A DNA stretch of 32,462 bases. Origin: an uncultured Clostridia bacterium. GTDB lineage: Bacteria; Bacillota; Clostridia; Christensenellales; Borkfalkiaceae. Shown here in pieces: positions 21,307-30,538 of the stretch (its first letter is position 1; each line of letters begins with the position of its first letter). A model generated the notes under the pieces. It saw only the letters and a list, made by a program, of their open reading frames with translations. It was not told where the DNA came from and searched no databases. The position numbers were made by a program, and so were the translations under genes. Location: contig CALVWN010000053.1 in assembly GCA_944367415.1 (NCBI GenBank), positions 1 to 32,462 of the forward strand, read 5' to 3'.

Positions 21307-21342
21307 GCGTTTTCAGGGGATTTTTTCCATTTCACGCAGTTT

Positions 21343-22740
<1,398 letters not shown>

Positions 22741-22888
22741 AAAGAAGAGCGGCAGGCAGAAAAGGTGAGAAATTCGGCTTGCCGGATTTCTCAAAAACTT
22801 TGCCTCGCCGCGACGAGGCGGAAGGAGTTGCTATAAAATGAGATACCGCAGCACTTCGCAAACGCTTTTGCCTGCGACGAAGCGCAGG
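22741..22888 (+). other. Hairpin-rich flank of repeat copy 1
   Basis: This 148-nt gap has no supported gene. It contains GAGAAAT/ATTTCTC with an inner CGGC/GCCG (22767-22792), GCCTCG/CGAGGC (22802-22819) and CCTGCG/CGCAGG (22870-22887) just after the queA stop. AAAGGTGAG at 22762-22770 is complementary to CTCACCTTT in copy 1 (22623-22631), which would allow a long-range helix. I cannot say whether it belongs to the element. Confidence 0.45.
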
Positions 22889-23917
22889 TCACAAAATGAG
22901 CATGGCGTCGCCGAAGGAGAAAAAGCGGTACCGCTCCTGCACCGCCGTCTCGTAGACGCGGAGCATCTCCTCCCGCGAGCAGAGCGCGGAGACGAGCATG
23001 AGAAGGGTGCTCTCGGGCAGGTGGAAATTGGTGATGAGCGCGTCGACGCACTTGAAGCGATAGGGCGGGTAGATGAAGATCTCCGTGTTCCCCTTGCAGG
23101 GGTGCAGAAAGCCCCCTTCGTCCGCGACCGTCTCGAGGGTGCGCACCGACGTCGTGCCGACACAGATGACGCGCCGCCCCTCCCGTCTCGCGCGGTTGAC
23201 GATGTCCGCCGCCTCCTCGCTCACCTCGTAATACTCGGAGTGCATCTTGTGGTCGAGCACGTTCTCCTCCTTGACGGGGCGGAAGGTTCCAAGCCCGACG
23301 TGGAGGAGCACTTCGGCGATCTCCACCCCCATCGCGCGGATGCGCTCCAAAAGTTCGGGCGTGAAGTGCAGCCCCGCCGTGGGCGCCGCCGCCGAACCGT
23401 TCTCCTTGGAATACACCGTCTGATAGCGCTCGGGATCCTTGAGTTTTTCGTGGATATAGGGCGGGAGCGGCATCGTCCCGACGCGGGAGAGAATGTCCTC
23501 AAAGGCGCCATCGTACGCAAAACGAACGATACGTTCCCCCGATTGTGTGACTGACTGCACCGTGAGCGAGAGCTCGTCGTTGACGATGAGGCGCGCGCCG
23601 GGGCGGCACTTTTTGCCGGGGCGCACGAGCACCTCCCACTCGTCGAGGGAGAGGCGCTTCAGAAGCAGCACTTCGACGGCGCCGCCGTGTTCGGTATGCG
23701 CATAGATGCGCGCGGGCAGCACGCGGGTGCGGTTGACGACGAGCACGTCCCCCGCCCGCAGATAGTCCGTAATGTCGCGGAAGATCCTGTGCTCGATCGT
23801 CTTTGTATCCCTGTGGTAGACCAGCAGGCGCGACGAATCGCGCGGCTCGGCGGGCGTCTGCGCGATGAGTTCCTCGGGAAGATCGTACCAGAAATCGCTC
23901 TTTTTCAATGCTTCCAT
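22889..23917 (-). CDS. queA: S-adenosylmethionine:tRNA ribosyltransferase-isomerase
   Basis: Makes epoxyqueuosine on tRNA from preQ1 and the ribosyl part of SAM, 342 residues, full length. Family motifs: [20 protein letters not shown] at the N-terminus, [61 protein letters not shown] and [18 protein letters not shown]. The start ATG is 3 nt after the ruvB stop, with AAGGA placed inside the end of ruvB. It acts just after Tgt in queuosine synthesis, and the two genes share the operon. Confidence 0.98.
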   Translation of the reverse strand: MEALKKSDFWYDLPEELIAQTPAEPRDSSRLLVYHRDTKTIEHRIFRDITDYLRAGDVLVVNRTRVLPARIYAHTEHGGAVEVLLLKRLSLDEWEVLVRPGKKCRPGARLIVNDELSLTVQSVTQSGERIVRFAYDGAFEDILSRVGTMPLPPYIHEKLKDPERYQTVYSKENGSAAAPTAGLHFTPELLERIRAMGVEIAEVLLHVGLGTFRPVKEENVLDHKMHSEYYEVSEEAADIVNRARREGRRVICVGTTSVRTLETVADEGGFLHPCKGNTEIFIYPPYRFKCVDALITNFHLPESTLLMLVSALCSREEMLRVYETAVQERYRFFSFGDAMLIL

Positions 23918-23920
23918 GCG

Positions 23921-24976
23921 TTATCCTTCGTTGGTATCGAACACCGAGAGCTGGCGCTTTGCGCTCTCGGGCATCTTCATGTTCATGTGGTCGTATCCCG
24001 CCTTCAGACAGACGCGGCCGCGCGGCGTGCGCGCGATGAATCCGAGCTGCAGAAGGTATGGCTCATAGACGTCCTCGATGGTGGCGACGTCCTCGTTGAT
24101 GGTCGCCGCAAGGGTATCCAGCCCAGCGGGGCCGCCGCCGAATTTCGTGATGAGCGCGCGCAGAAGGTTTCTGTCCGTCTCATCCAGTCCCAGCTCGTCG
24201 ATCTCCATGCGGGCAAGGGCGCGGCGGGCGTCCTCCTTCGTGACGGCGGCGCTGCCGGCAACGCCGGCAAAGTCTCTTACGCGCTTTAACAGCCGGTTGG
24301 CGATGCGCGGCGTGCCGCGGGAGCGGCGGGCGATCTCGTAGGCGCCCTCCTCCTCGATGGCGATGCCGAGCGTCCTTGCGGAGCGCGTCACGATGCGCTT
24401 GAGTTCCTCGGGCGAATACATATCGAGGCGGCACATGATGCCGAACCGGTCGCGCAGCGGCGAGGAGAGCAGACCCGCGCGCGTCGTCGCGCCGATGAGG
24501 GTGAACTGCTTGAGGGAGAAGCGGATGTTGCGCGCGGACGGGCCTTTTCCGACGATGATGTCGAGGGCATAGTCCTCCATCGCCGAATAGAGGATCTCCT
24601 CCACCGCGTGATTGAGGCGGTGGATCTCGTCGATGAACAGCACATCCCCCTCGTTGAGGTTGGTGAGGATGGCGGCGAGATCGCCCGAGCGCTCGATGGC
24701 GGGGCCGCTCGTCAGCTTGATCTGTGTTCCCATCGTGTTGGCGATGATGTGCGCGAGCGTCGTCTTGCCCAGCCCCGGAGGGCCGTAGAGAAGAACATGG
24801 TCGAGCGCCTCGCCGCGGCTCTTCGCCGCCTCCATGTAGACGGAGAGATTTTGTTTGACCTTCTCCTGTCCGACGTACTCGGAGAGCGTCTTGGGACGCA
24901 GGATGTTTTCCTCCGCGTCGAACTCCGATTTGCTGCTCGAGAGCAGGCGCTCCTCGCCGTATTCGTAATCGTCCAT
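23921..24976 (-). CDS. ruvB: Holliday junction branch-migration ATPase RuvB
   Basis: AAA+ motor that drives branch migration with RuvA, 351 residues. Motifs: [18 protein letters not shown], Walker [12 protein letters not shown], Walker B FIDEIHRL, sensor 1 [20 protein letters not shown] with the arginine finger, sensor 2 [12 protein letters not shown] and the winged-helix end [20 protein letters not shown]. An N-terminal extension of some 20 residues is short and acidic. The ATG lies 1 nt after the ruvA stop, so translation is coupled. Confidence 0.98.
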   Translation of the reverse strand: MDDYEYGEERLLSSSKSEFDAEENILRPKTLSEYVGQEKVKQNLSVYMEAAKSRGEALDHVLLYGPPGLGKTTLAHIIANTMGTQIKLTSGPAIERSGDLAAILTNLNEGDVLFIDEIHRLNHAVEEILYSAMEDYALDIIVGKGPSARNIRFSLKQFTLIGATTRAGLLSSPLRDRFGIMCRLDMYSPEELKRIVTRSARTLGIAIEEEGAYEIARRSRGTPRIANRLLKRVRDFAGVAGSAAVTKEDARRALARMEIDELGLDETDRNLLRALITKFGGGPAGLDTLAATINEDVATIEDVYEPYLLQLGFIARTPRGRVCLKAGYDHMNMKMPESAKRQLSVFDTNEG

Positions 24977-24977
24977 A

Positions 24978-25589
24978 TCACATCCCCTTGAGCGCCGCGC
25001 CGATGATCTGTTCGACGGTCACGGCGCCCGCATCTTTCGCGCGCTCGACGGCGCGCGCACTCTCCTGCCGCGTGAACCCGAGCCCCATGAGCGCGGCGAT
25101 CGCGTCCTCGTCCTCCTGCGACTTTTTGGCGGCAGGCGCGGACGCGGGCACGCCCCCCTCGGAAGTTCCGAGGATCTCGTCCGCGGAGATCTTGCCGTGC
25201 AGTTCGAGCACGATGCGCTCCGCCGTCTTTTTGCCCAATCCTTTGACCGCGGTCAGCCGCTTGACGTCCGCCGTGTAGATCGCCTCGGTGAGGTCGGCGG
25301 GGCGCATGGCGGAGAGCGCCGCAATGGCGAGCTTCGCCCCCACGCCCTGCACGGAGGTGAGCCGCAGGAAAAGCTCCTTTTCTTTGAGATCGGCGAACCC
25401 GAAGAGGGAGATGCCCTGTTCGGACACCTGCAGGTAGGTATAGACCTCCCCTTCCTCCCCTTTGGGCACGCCCGAAAGCCCGGAAAACGCCGCTCCCGAA
25501 CAGATGACTTCATACCCGACGCCGCCCACATCCAGCAGAACGTAGTCCGGCTGAAGGGACAGCACTTTTCCTCGTAAATATCCGATCAT
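24978..25589 (-). CDS. ruvA: Holliday junction DNA-binding protein RuvA
   Basis: Tetrameric Holliday-junction-binding subunit that loads RuvB, 203 residues. Begins [20 protein letters not shown] (OB-fold domain I), then two helix-hairpin-helix motifs, [17 protein letters not shown] and [19 protein letters not shown], a flexible linker (about residues 142-160) and the RuvB-binding domain III ([20 protein letters not shown]). The gene follows a leader of about 300 nt that includes structured-repeat copy 3. The nearest strong Shine-Dalgarno, GGAG, is 15 nt from the ATG and sits in a hairpin loop, which is unusual. Confidence 0.97.
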   Translation of the reverse strand: MIGYLRGKVLSLQPDYVLLDVGGVGYEVICSGAAFSGLSGVPKGEEGEVYTYLQVSEQGISLFGFADLKEKELFLRLTSVQGVGAKLAIAALSAMRPADLTEAIYTADVKRLTAVKGLGKKTAERIVLELHGKISADEILGTSEGGVPASAPAAKKSQEDEDAIAALMGLGFTRQESARAVERAKDAGAVTVEQIIGAALKGM

Positions 25590-25599
25590 CTCTCACTTT

Positions 25600-25613
25600 G
25601 CTGCCTCCGCAGC
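25600..25613 (-). promoter_or_regulatory. Hairpin presenting a Shine-Dalgarno in its loop, ruvA leader
   Basis: On the minus strand GCTGC/GCAGC closes a 4-nt loop GGAG. It ends 10 nt before the ruvA start codon. A further GGAGG lies just upstream of the stem. Confidence 0.45.
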
Positions 25614-25629
25614 CCTCCGTTTTTCATTT

Positions 25630-25891
25630 CGCAAAAATCTTTGCTGCGCAAACATTTTCGCGAGTGTTATAATGACGCCGCAAGGAAAGTCGCGCCTTTC
25701 CGCAGCGGAACTCAATTTGCAAATACTTTTGCTCATGGGGAAAAGGTGAATGCGGCGATGCTATGATGGAAAGCCCTCTTTCGCCGCAGAGGGAAAACGA
25801 GAAGGAGCCGCGCCGCAGGCGCTGTCCCTTCGGCGTTTTCCCTAAAACTCACGGCAAAGATTTTCGCCTTTGCGAAAAGATTTGCGTGAAC
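25630..25891 (-). repeat. Structured repeat, copy 3 (candidate structured RNA, ruvC-ruvA leader)
   Basis: Read 5'-3' on the minus strand, starting 3 nt after the ruvC stop. The fold matches the other copies. P1: arms 25885-25872 and 25867-25854 (12 of 14 paired) with GTTCAC and CGTGAG outside. P2: AGGGAAAACG/CGTTTTCCCT (10 bp) with inner GAAGG/CCTTC-type and GCGCC/GGCGC helices. P3: TGCGGCGA/TCGCCGCA. P4: GCAAA/TTTGC, loop AGTA. P5: CCGC/GCGG with GGAAAG/CTTTCC and a TT bulge. P6: 15-nt arms with a G-T pair and a G-G mismatch. Joints TTCACCTTTTCCCCATGAGC and ATAACACTCGC are conserved. It is transcribed in the sense direction as part of the ruvC-ruvA-ruvB mRNA. Confidence 0.8.
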
Positions 25892-25894
25892 TTT

Positions 25895-26392
25895 TTATTT
25901 GATTCCGAACAACACCCCGAACCGACTCGTAAAGGCATGGCAGAGAGCGACGCCCAGCGCGTCCGCCGCGTCGTCGGGGCGGGGCGGTTTGGAAAGGTGC
26001 AGATGCGCCGCAACGACGCGCTGCATCTGTCCCTTGTCGGCGGCGCCGTAGCCCGTCAGCGCCTGCTTGATCTGATTGGGCGTATATTCGAAAATGCGCC
26101 CGCAGCGCTTGTTGCAGGTGAGCAGCATGACGCCGCGCGCGTGAGCGACGGCGATGCCCGTCGTGATATTCTTGGAGAAGAACAGCTCCTCCATCGCCGC
26201 CTCTTCGGGGTGAAATTTGTCAAAGAGCGCGTTGACGCCCTCCTCTAGGATGCACAGCCGCACGGCGAGATTTTCGTCGGGCGGCGTCTTGACGACGCCG
26301 TAGTCGACGGCGGAACAGTTGCCGCGGGCGTCCTTTTCGATGACGCCGTACCCCATCGTGCCGATCCCGGGATCAAGCCCTAAAATGATCAT
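25895..26392 (-). CDS. ruvC: Holliday junction resolvase RuvC
   Basis: Endonuclease that resolves Holliday junctions, 165 residues. Starts MIILGLDPGIGTMGYGVIE with the first catalytic Asp; then MEELFFSKNITTGIAVAHAR with the catalytic Glu, YTPNQIKQALTGYGAADKGQ, and PDDAADALGVALCH with the two C-terminal Asp. The frame is open 39 codons upstream but that part runs through the promoter. At the ATG at 26392 there is no ribosome-binding site and the -10 box ends 6 nt before it, implying a leaderless mRNA. First gene of the ruvC-ruvA-ruvB-queA-tgt operon. Confidence 0.96.
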   Translation of the reverse strand: MIILGLDPGIGTMGYGVIEKDARGNCSAVDYGVVKTPPDENLAVRLCILEEGVNALFDKFHPEEAAMEELFFSKNITTGIAVAHARGVMLLTCNKRCGRIFEYTPNQIKQALTGYGAADKGQMQRVVAAHLHLSKPPRPDDAADALGVALCHAFTSRFGVLFGIK

Positions 26393-26398
26393 ACGGTC

Positions 26399-26428
26399 AT
26401 TGTACCGCAAACCCCGCCGCCCTGTCAA
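26399..26428 (-). promoter_or_regulatory. Promoter of ruvC operon, leaderless geometry
   Basis: On the minus strand perfect -35 TTGACA (26428-26423), 18-bp spacer and -10 TACAAT (26404-26399). Six nt separate the -10 box from the ruvC ATG, the same arrangement as at the CDF gene. Confidence 0.78.
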
Positions 26429-26468
26429 GAAATTTGGGCGCCGCACATTCGTTTGCGCGGCAAAACGG

Positions 26469-26497
26469 TTGCCATCCGCCAAAAAATATTGTACAAT
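26469..26497 (+). promoter_or_regulatory. Promoter of argH
   Basis: -35 TTGCCA (26469-26474), 17-bp spacer and -10 TACAAT (26492-26497), divergent from the ruvC promoter. The leader is about 27 nt. No ARG-box-like palindrome was evident. Confidence 0.7.
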
Positions 26498-26529
26498 GAA
26501 CAAGAACAAACAGCAAGGAAGGTAACGGC

Positions 26530-27921
26530 ATGAAACTCTGGCAGGGCAGATTTGACACCCCGGAAGCGGCGGACGCGGACGCCTTTAACGAGTCGCTCTC
26601 CTTTGACAAGGCGCTCTGGCGCGCAGACATCGAGGCCTCCGTCGCCCATGCGACCATGCTCGGCAAATGCGGCATCCTCACGGCACAGGAGGCGGAGGAG
26701 ATCTGCACGGGGCTTCGCGGCATCTATGCGGACATCGCGTGCGGGAAACTCGCCGTCGAGGGGCAGGAGGACATCCACTCCTTCGTCGAGGGAGAACTCG
26801 TCGCCCGCATCGGGCAGACGGGGAAAAAGCTGCACACGGCGCGCTCGCGCAACGACCAGGTGGCAACGGATATGCGCCTGTATGCCCGCGACGCGGTGGA
26901 ACGCGCCGCCGACCGCATCCGCGCACTCATCGGCGTACTCATCGCCCGCGCCAAAGAGACGGTCAAATACGTCATGCCCGGGTTCACCCACTTAAGGAAG
27001 GCGCAGCCCATCAACTGCGCGCAGTATTTCAACGCCTATTCGGAGATGTTCCTGCGCGATCTCGACCGTTTCTATGCGCTGCACGCGCGCATGAACGTCA
27101 TGCCCCTCGGCAGCGCCGCCCTCGCGGGCACGTCCTGGCCCATCGACCGAGAAGTGACGCGCGAGCTTCTGCACTTCGACAGCGTCTCGCAGAACTCCCT
27201 CGACGCGGTGTCCGACCGCGACTTCGTGGCGGAATATCTCTTCAACGCATCGCTCACGATGGCGCACCTGTCGCGCCTGTGCGAGGATACCATCCTCTAC
27301 ACTTCGGATGAATTCGGCTATTGGGAGATCCCCGACGCCTACTCGACCGGCTCCTCCATCATGCCGCAGAAGAAGAATCCCGACATCCCCGAGCTCGTGC
27401 GCGGCAAGACGGGACGCGTCTACGGACACCTCGTGGGCGTCCTCACGATGCTCAAGGGCATCCCTCTCGCCTACAACAAAGACCTGCAGGAGGACAAGGA
27501 GCCGTTCTTCGACGCACAGGAGACGCTGGAGAGCTGTCTTTCCATCTACACGGCGCTGCTCTCCAAGATCACCTTCCGCGTCAACAGGATGTACGACGCG
27601 GCGGGCGAAGGATACGCGACGGCGACCGACGTCGCCGACTATCTCGCAAAGCGGGGCGTTCCCTTCCGCGACGCCCATGCCGTGACGGGAAAGATCGTGC
27701 GCTACTGCATCGAGAGCGGCAAGACGCTGCCCTCGCTCACGCTGGAGGAATTCCGCGCCGCCAGCCCCGTGTTCGAAGCGGATATCCTGCAGACGGTGAC
27801 GACGCGCGCCTCCGCGGAGGGCAGAAATTCGGTGGGCGGTTCCTCCACCGAAGCGGCAAAAGCCGGCATTGCGTCGATCAGGAAAAGGCTGAAAGGGTTC
27901 ACATCTTTTTCTGCGAACTGA
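26530..27921 (+). CDS. argH: Argininosuccinate lyase
   Basis: Splits argininosuccinate to arginine and fumarate, last step of arginine synthesis, 463 residues. Motifs: MKLWQGRFDTP, DIHSFVEGELV, HTARSRNDQVATDMRLY, FTHLRKAQP, and the fumarase/lyase signature GSSIMPQKKNPD with the catalytic Ser, then KDLQEDKEPFFD. The start follows GGAAGG. The last eight codons (FTSFSAN and the TGA stop) lie inside structured-repeat copy 2: the TGA is in the loop of its first hairpin, so the native C-terminus appears to have been replaced by element sequence. argG is not adjacent. Confidence 0.97.
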   Translation: MKLWQGRFDTPEAADADAFNESLSFDKALWRADIEASVAHATMLGKCGILTAQEAEEICTGLRGIYADIACGKLAVEGQEDIHSFVEGELVARIGQTGKKLHTARSRNDQVATDMRLYARDAVERAADRIRALIGVLIARAKETVKYVMPGFTHLRKAQPINCAQYFNAYSEMFLRDLDRFYALHARMNVMPLGSAALAGTSWPIDREVTRELLHFDSVSQNSLDAVSDRDFVAEYLFNASLTMAHLSRLCEDTILYTSDEFGYWEIPDAYSTGSSIMPQKKNPDIPELVRGKTGRVYGHLVGVLTMLKGIPLAYNKDLQEDKEPFFDAQETLESCLSIYTALLSKITFRVNRMYDAAGEGYATATDVADYLAKRGVPFRDAHAVTGKIVRYCIESGKTLPSLTLEEFRAASPVFEADILQTVTTRASAEGRNSVGGSSTEAAKAGIASIRKRLKGFTSFSAN

Positions 27922-28154
27922 CGCGGAAAAGATCGTGAGGTTTAGGGAAAACACCGCCGCGCACGCGCTTCGCGCTGACTGCGGCTCGTTTTCCCTCTTG
28001 ACGCGAATTTCGGGGCTTACAATTTTAGCTCGCGTCAATTCACCCTTTCCCCGTAAGCAAAAGTATTTGCAAATTGAGTCCCGCAGCGGAAAGGCGCGAC
28101 TTTCCTTGCGGCATGATTTATAACTCTATCTATAACACTCGCAAAAAGATTTGG
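27897..28154 (+). repeat. Structured repeat, copy 2 (candidate structured RNA, argH 3' end)
   Basis: Sense to argH, beginning 25 nt before its stop ends. P1: ATCTTTTTCTGCG/CGCGGAAAAGAT (one bulged T, one G-T), loop AACTGA identical to copy 1 and holding the argH stop. P2: AGGGAAAAC/GTTTTCCCT (9 bp) with inner CCGC/GCGG and GCGC/GCGC helices. P3: TTGACGCGA/TCGCGTCAA (27998-28006 with 28030-28038). P4: GCAAA/TTTGC, loop AGTA. P5: CCGC/GCGG with GGAAAG/CTTTCC and TT bulge. P6: only the 5' arm remains (CTCGCAAAAAGATTTG), so the 3' end is truncated. A short direct duplication (TATAACTC, TATAACACTC) precedes P6. A true terminator follows. Confidence 0.8.
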
Positions 28155-28171
28155 CTCAAAATAACCTGTCG

Positions 28172-28197
28172 GGAGCTGTGCTTTGCACAGCTCCTTT
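28172..28197 (+). terminator. Intrinsic terminator after argH and repeat copy 2
   Basis: A perfect 10-bp stem GGAGCTGTGC/GCACAGCTCC with loop TTT, followed by a short T run (TTTCAT). It places repeat copy 2 inside the 3' untranslated region of argH mRNA. Confidence 0.82.
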
Positions 28198-28287
28198 CAT
28201 ATATCCGCAAAATCGATTGATGAAAATTTCAAATCGCCGCAATGCGGGAAATGCGGCACACGTCAAGGCCGAGGCACGTCCATCCGC

Positions 28288-28316
28288 TTGACAAAATAAA
28301 GAATATCCAATATAAT
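28288..28316 (+). promoter_or_regulatory. Promoter of ilvB-ilvN-ilvD
   Basis: Perfect -35 TTGACA (28288-28293), 17-bp spacer and perfect -10 TATAAT (28311-28316). The leader is only about 25 nt, so there is no room for the T-box or leader-peptide attenuator common on Firmicute ilv operons. Confidence 0.9.
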
Positions 28317-28348
28317 GATAGACAATATACTTTCAAGGAGGTCGCTTT

Positions 28349-30004
28349 ATGAAGCTGATGGGAGCAGAGATCCTTGTCGAGTGCCTCAAAGAGCAGGGCG
28401 TGACCACCGTATTCGGTTACCCCGGCGGAACCGTCCTCGACATCTACGACGCGCTCTATCGTGACGGCACGATCGAACACGTCATCACCTCGCACGAGCA
28501 GGGCGCGGCACACGCCGCCGACGGCTGGGCGCGCGTTACGGGGAAGACGGGCGTCGTCATTGCAACGAGCGGCCCCGGTGCGACCAACCTCGTCACGGGC
28601 ATCGCGACCGCCTACATGGATTCCGTTCCGCTCGTCGCCATCACGGGCAACGTCGGCGCTTCCATGCTGGGGCGCGATTCCTTCCAGGAGATCGACATCT
28701 TCGGCATCACCCTGCCGATCACCAAGCACAACTATATCGTCAAAGACGTCAATGAACTCGCGGGCGTCATCCGCGAGGCATTCTGCATCGCCAATTCGGG
28801 CAGACGCGGCCCGGTGCTCATCGACATCCTCAAGAACGTCCAGAGCGAAAAAGCGGAGTATGTTCCCCAAAAACCGATGACGCCCCGCGCAAAACCTGTC
28901 CCTGCGCGCGACCTCGAGGCGGCGGCGCAGGCGATCGGCGAGGCGAAGCGTCCGCTCATCGTGGTGGGCGGCGGCGCCATTGCGGCGGAAGCCTCCAAAG
29001 AGATCCTCGCGCTCGCGGAGCGCATCGACGCGCCCGTCGCATCCACCCTCATGGGGCTGGGCGCCTTCCCCGCGAGCCATCCCCTCTTCATGGGCATGAT
29101 GGGGATGCACGGCACTGCCACGGCGGCAAAACTTTGTCTTGAAAGCGACTGCATCCTCGCGATCGGCACCCGCTTTTCCGACCGCGTCGCCCTCAACCGC
29201 GACAAATTCGCCGCGGGCAAGACGGTCGTGCAGATCGACATCGACAACGCCGAACTCAATAAAAACGTCGCCGTCACGCACCCCGTTCTGGGGGATGTGA
29301 AGGAGGCGCTCACCACCCTCATCCCCCTGCTGCGCGAGCAAAAGCGCGACTTTGCCGAACAGGCGAAGGCGTATCGCAGCGCGGAGATCGCAGGGCGGGC
29401 GGCGCCCGAACTCGGGCATGAGATCCTCATCGAGGCGGCGAAGCTCGCCCCCGAGGACGCGATCGTCGTCACCGACGTCGGGCAGCATCAGATGTGGACG
29501 GCGCAATATTACCCCATCGAAAAGCCGCGCACCTTCTGCACGAGCGGCGGACTGGGTACGATGGGCTACGGGCTCGGCGCCGCCATCGGCGCAGCCAAGG
29601 CAACGGGCAAGCACGTCATCCTCGTGACGGGAGACGGGTGCTTCAACATGAACCTCAACGAGCTCTCCACCGCCGTCACGCAGGAACTGCCCATCACCAT
29701 TTTGCTCATGAACAACCACGCGCTCGGCATGGTGCGGCAGTGGCAGAAACTCTTCTACGGGCACCGGTTCTCACAGACGGACGTGCGCAAGAAGACGGAC
29801 TATGTGAAGTTTGCCGAGAGCTTCGGCGCAAAGGGGCTGCGCATCACGAAGGAAGAGGAGATCGACGCCGTCCTGAAGGAGGCGTTCGCGACCCCCGCGC
29901 CCGTCGTGGTGGACTGTCAGATCGGCAGCGACGAGAACGTGCTGCCCATGATCAAACCGGGGCAGACGTATGACACGATCATGACCGAATGGGAGGAAAA
30001 ATGA
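28349..30004 (+). CDS. ilvB: Acetolactate synthase, large (catalytic) subunit
   Basis: Thiamine-diphosphate enzyme forming acetolactate or acetohydroxybutyrate, first common step of valine, leucine and isoleucine synthesis, 551 residues. N-terminal domain: GYPGGTVLDIYDAL, SHEQGAAHAADGWARVTGK with the cofactor-activating Glu, TSGPGATNLVTGIATAYMDS, QEIDIFGITLPITKHN. C-terminal domain: TDVGQHQMW, SGGLGTMGYGLGAAIGA and the ThDP-binding GDGCFNMNLNEL ... LMNNHALGMVRQWQ. The start follows AAGGAGG. The stop overlaps the ilvN start (TGATG). Confidence 0.98.
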   Translation: MKLMGAEILVECLKEQGVTTVFGYPGGTVLDIYDALYRDGTIEHVITSHEQGAAHAADGWARVTGKTGVVIATSGPGATNLVTGIATAYMDSVPLVAITGNVGASMLGRDSFQEIDIFGITLPITKHNYIVKDVNELAGVIREAFCIANSGRRGPVLIDILKNVQSEKAEYVPQKPMTPRAKPVPARDLEAAAQAIGEAKRPLIVVGGGAIAAEASKEILALAERIDAPVASTLMGLGAFPASHPLFMGMMGMHGTATAAKLCLESDCILAIGTRFSDRVALNRDKFAAGKTVVQIDIDNAELNKNVAVTHPVLGDVKEALTTLIPLLREQKRDFAEQAKAYRSAEIAGRAAPELGHEILIEAAKLAPEDAIVVTDVGQHQMWTAQYYPIEKPRTFCTSGGLGTMGYGLGAAIGAAKATGKHVILVTGDGCFNMNLNELSTAVTQELPITILLMNNHALGMVRQWQKLFYGHRFSQTDVRKKTDYVKFAESFGAKGLRITKEEEIDAVLKEAFATPAPVVVDCQIGSDENVLPMIKPGQTYDTIMTEWEEK

Positions 30005-30519
30005 TGAACCGTTATACGATCAGCGCGCTCGTCTCCAACAAATCGGGCGTCCTCGTGCGCGTGGCGGCGCTCTTTGCGCGGCGCGGTTACAACATCGAAT
30101 CGCTCTCCGTGTGCAAGACGGAGAACGACGAACTCTCCCGCATGACCATCGTCTTAAACGGCGACGAGTACATTCTGGGGCAGATGATGAAGCAGATGGA
30201 CAAGCTCATCGACGTCAAGAAGATCATGCGCGTCGAGGACGACGCGGTCAGCCGCGAGCTGCTGCTCATCAAGATCAGGACGGACGCTTCGACGCGCTCG
30301 CAGGTGCTCGAGATCAGCCAGATCTTCCGCGCGAAGGTGGTGGATGCCTCCCCCGAGGCGACCATTCTGGAGCTGACGGGAAAGCCGATGAAGCTGGACG
30401 GCTTCGTCACCATGCTCATGCCCTACGGCGTGATGGAACTCGCGCGCACGGGCGTGACGAGCATCTCGCGCGGCAAGACGACCATCAAGGACGAGACGGA
30501 CTACAAGGAGCGGATCTGA
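30004..30519 (+). CDS. ilvN: Acetolactate synthase, small (regulatory) subunit
   Basis: Regulatory subunit that activates IlvB and confers valine feedback inhibition, 171 residues. The ACT domain is clear: RYTISALVSNKSGVLVRVAA then LFARRGYNIESLSV, followed by the C-terminal ALS_ss domain (RELLLIKIRTD, SQIFRAKVVDASPEATILEL, FVTMLMPYGVMELARTG). Two ATGs are possible, 30001 and 30004. I chose 30004 because GGGAGG lies 7 nt upstream of it and 4 nt upstream of the other. Either start overlaps the ilvB stop, so the subunits are co-translated. Confidence 0.97.
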   Translation: MNRYTISALVSNKSGVLVRVAALFARRGYNIESLSVCKTENDELSRMTIVLNGDEYILGQMMKQMDKLIDVKKIMRVEDDAVSRELLLIKIRTDASTRSQVLEISQIFRAKVVDASPEATILELTGKPMKLDGFVTMLMPYGVMELARTGVTSISRGKTTIKDETDYKERI

Positions 30520-30538
30520 CCGCTTTCGGGTGACGATC

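Noticed and set aside
22838..23554. Plus-strand open frame of 238 codons with a good-looking AAGGAG and ATG, starting next to repeat copy 1
   Set aside because: Beyond the first 17 codons it is wholly antisense to queA, its composition is that of a GC-rich shadow frame, and the protein shows no recognisable domain.
28201..28348. Possible T-box or attenuator upstream of ilvB
   Set aside because: The consensus promoter at 28288-28316 leaves a leader of only about 25 nt, and no T-box sequence or leader peptide is visible.
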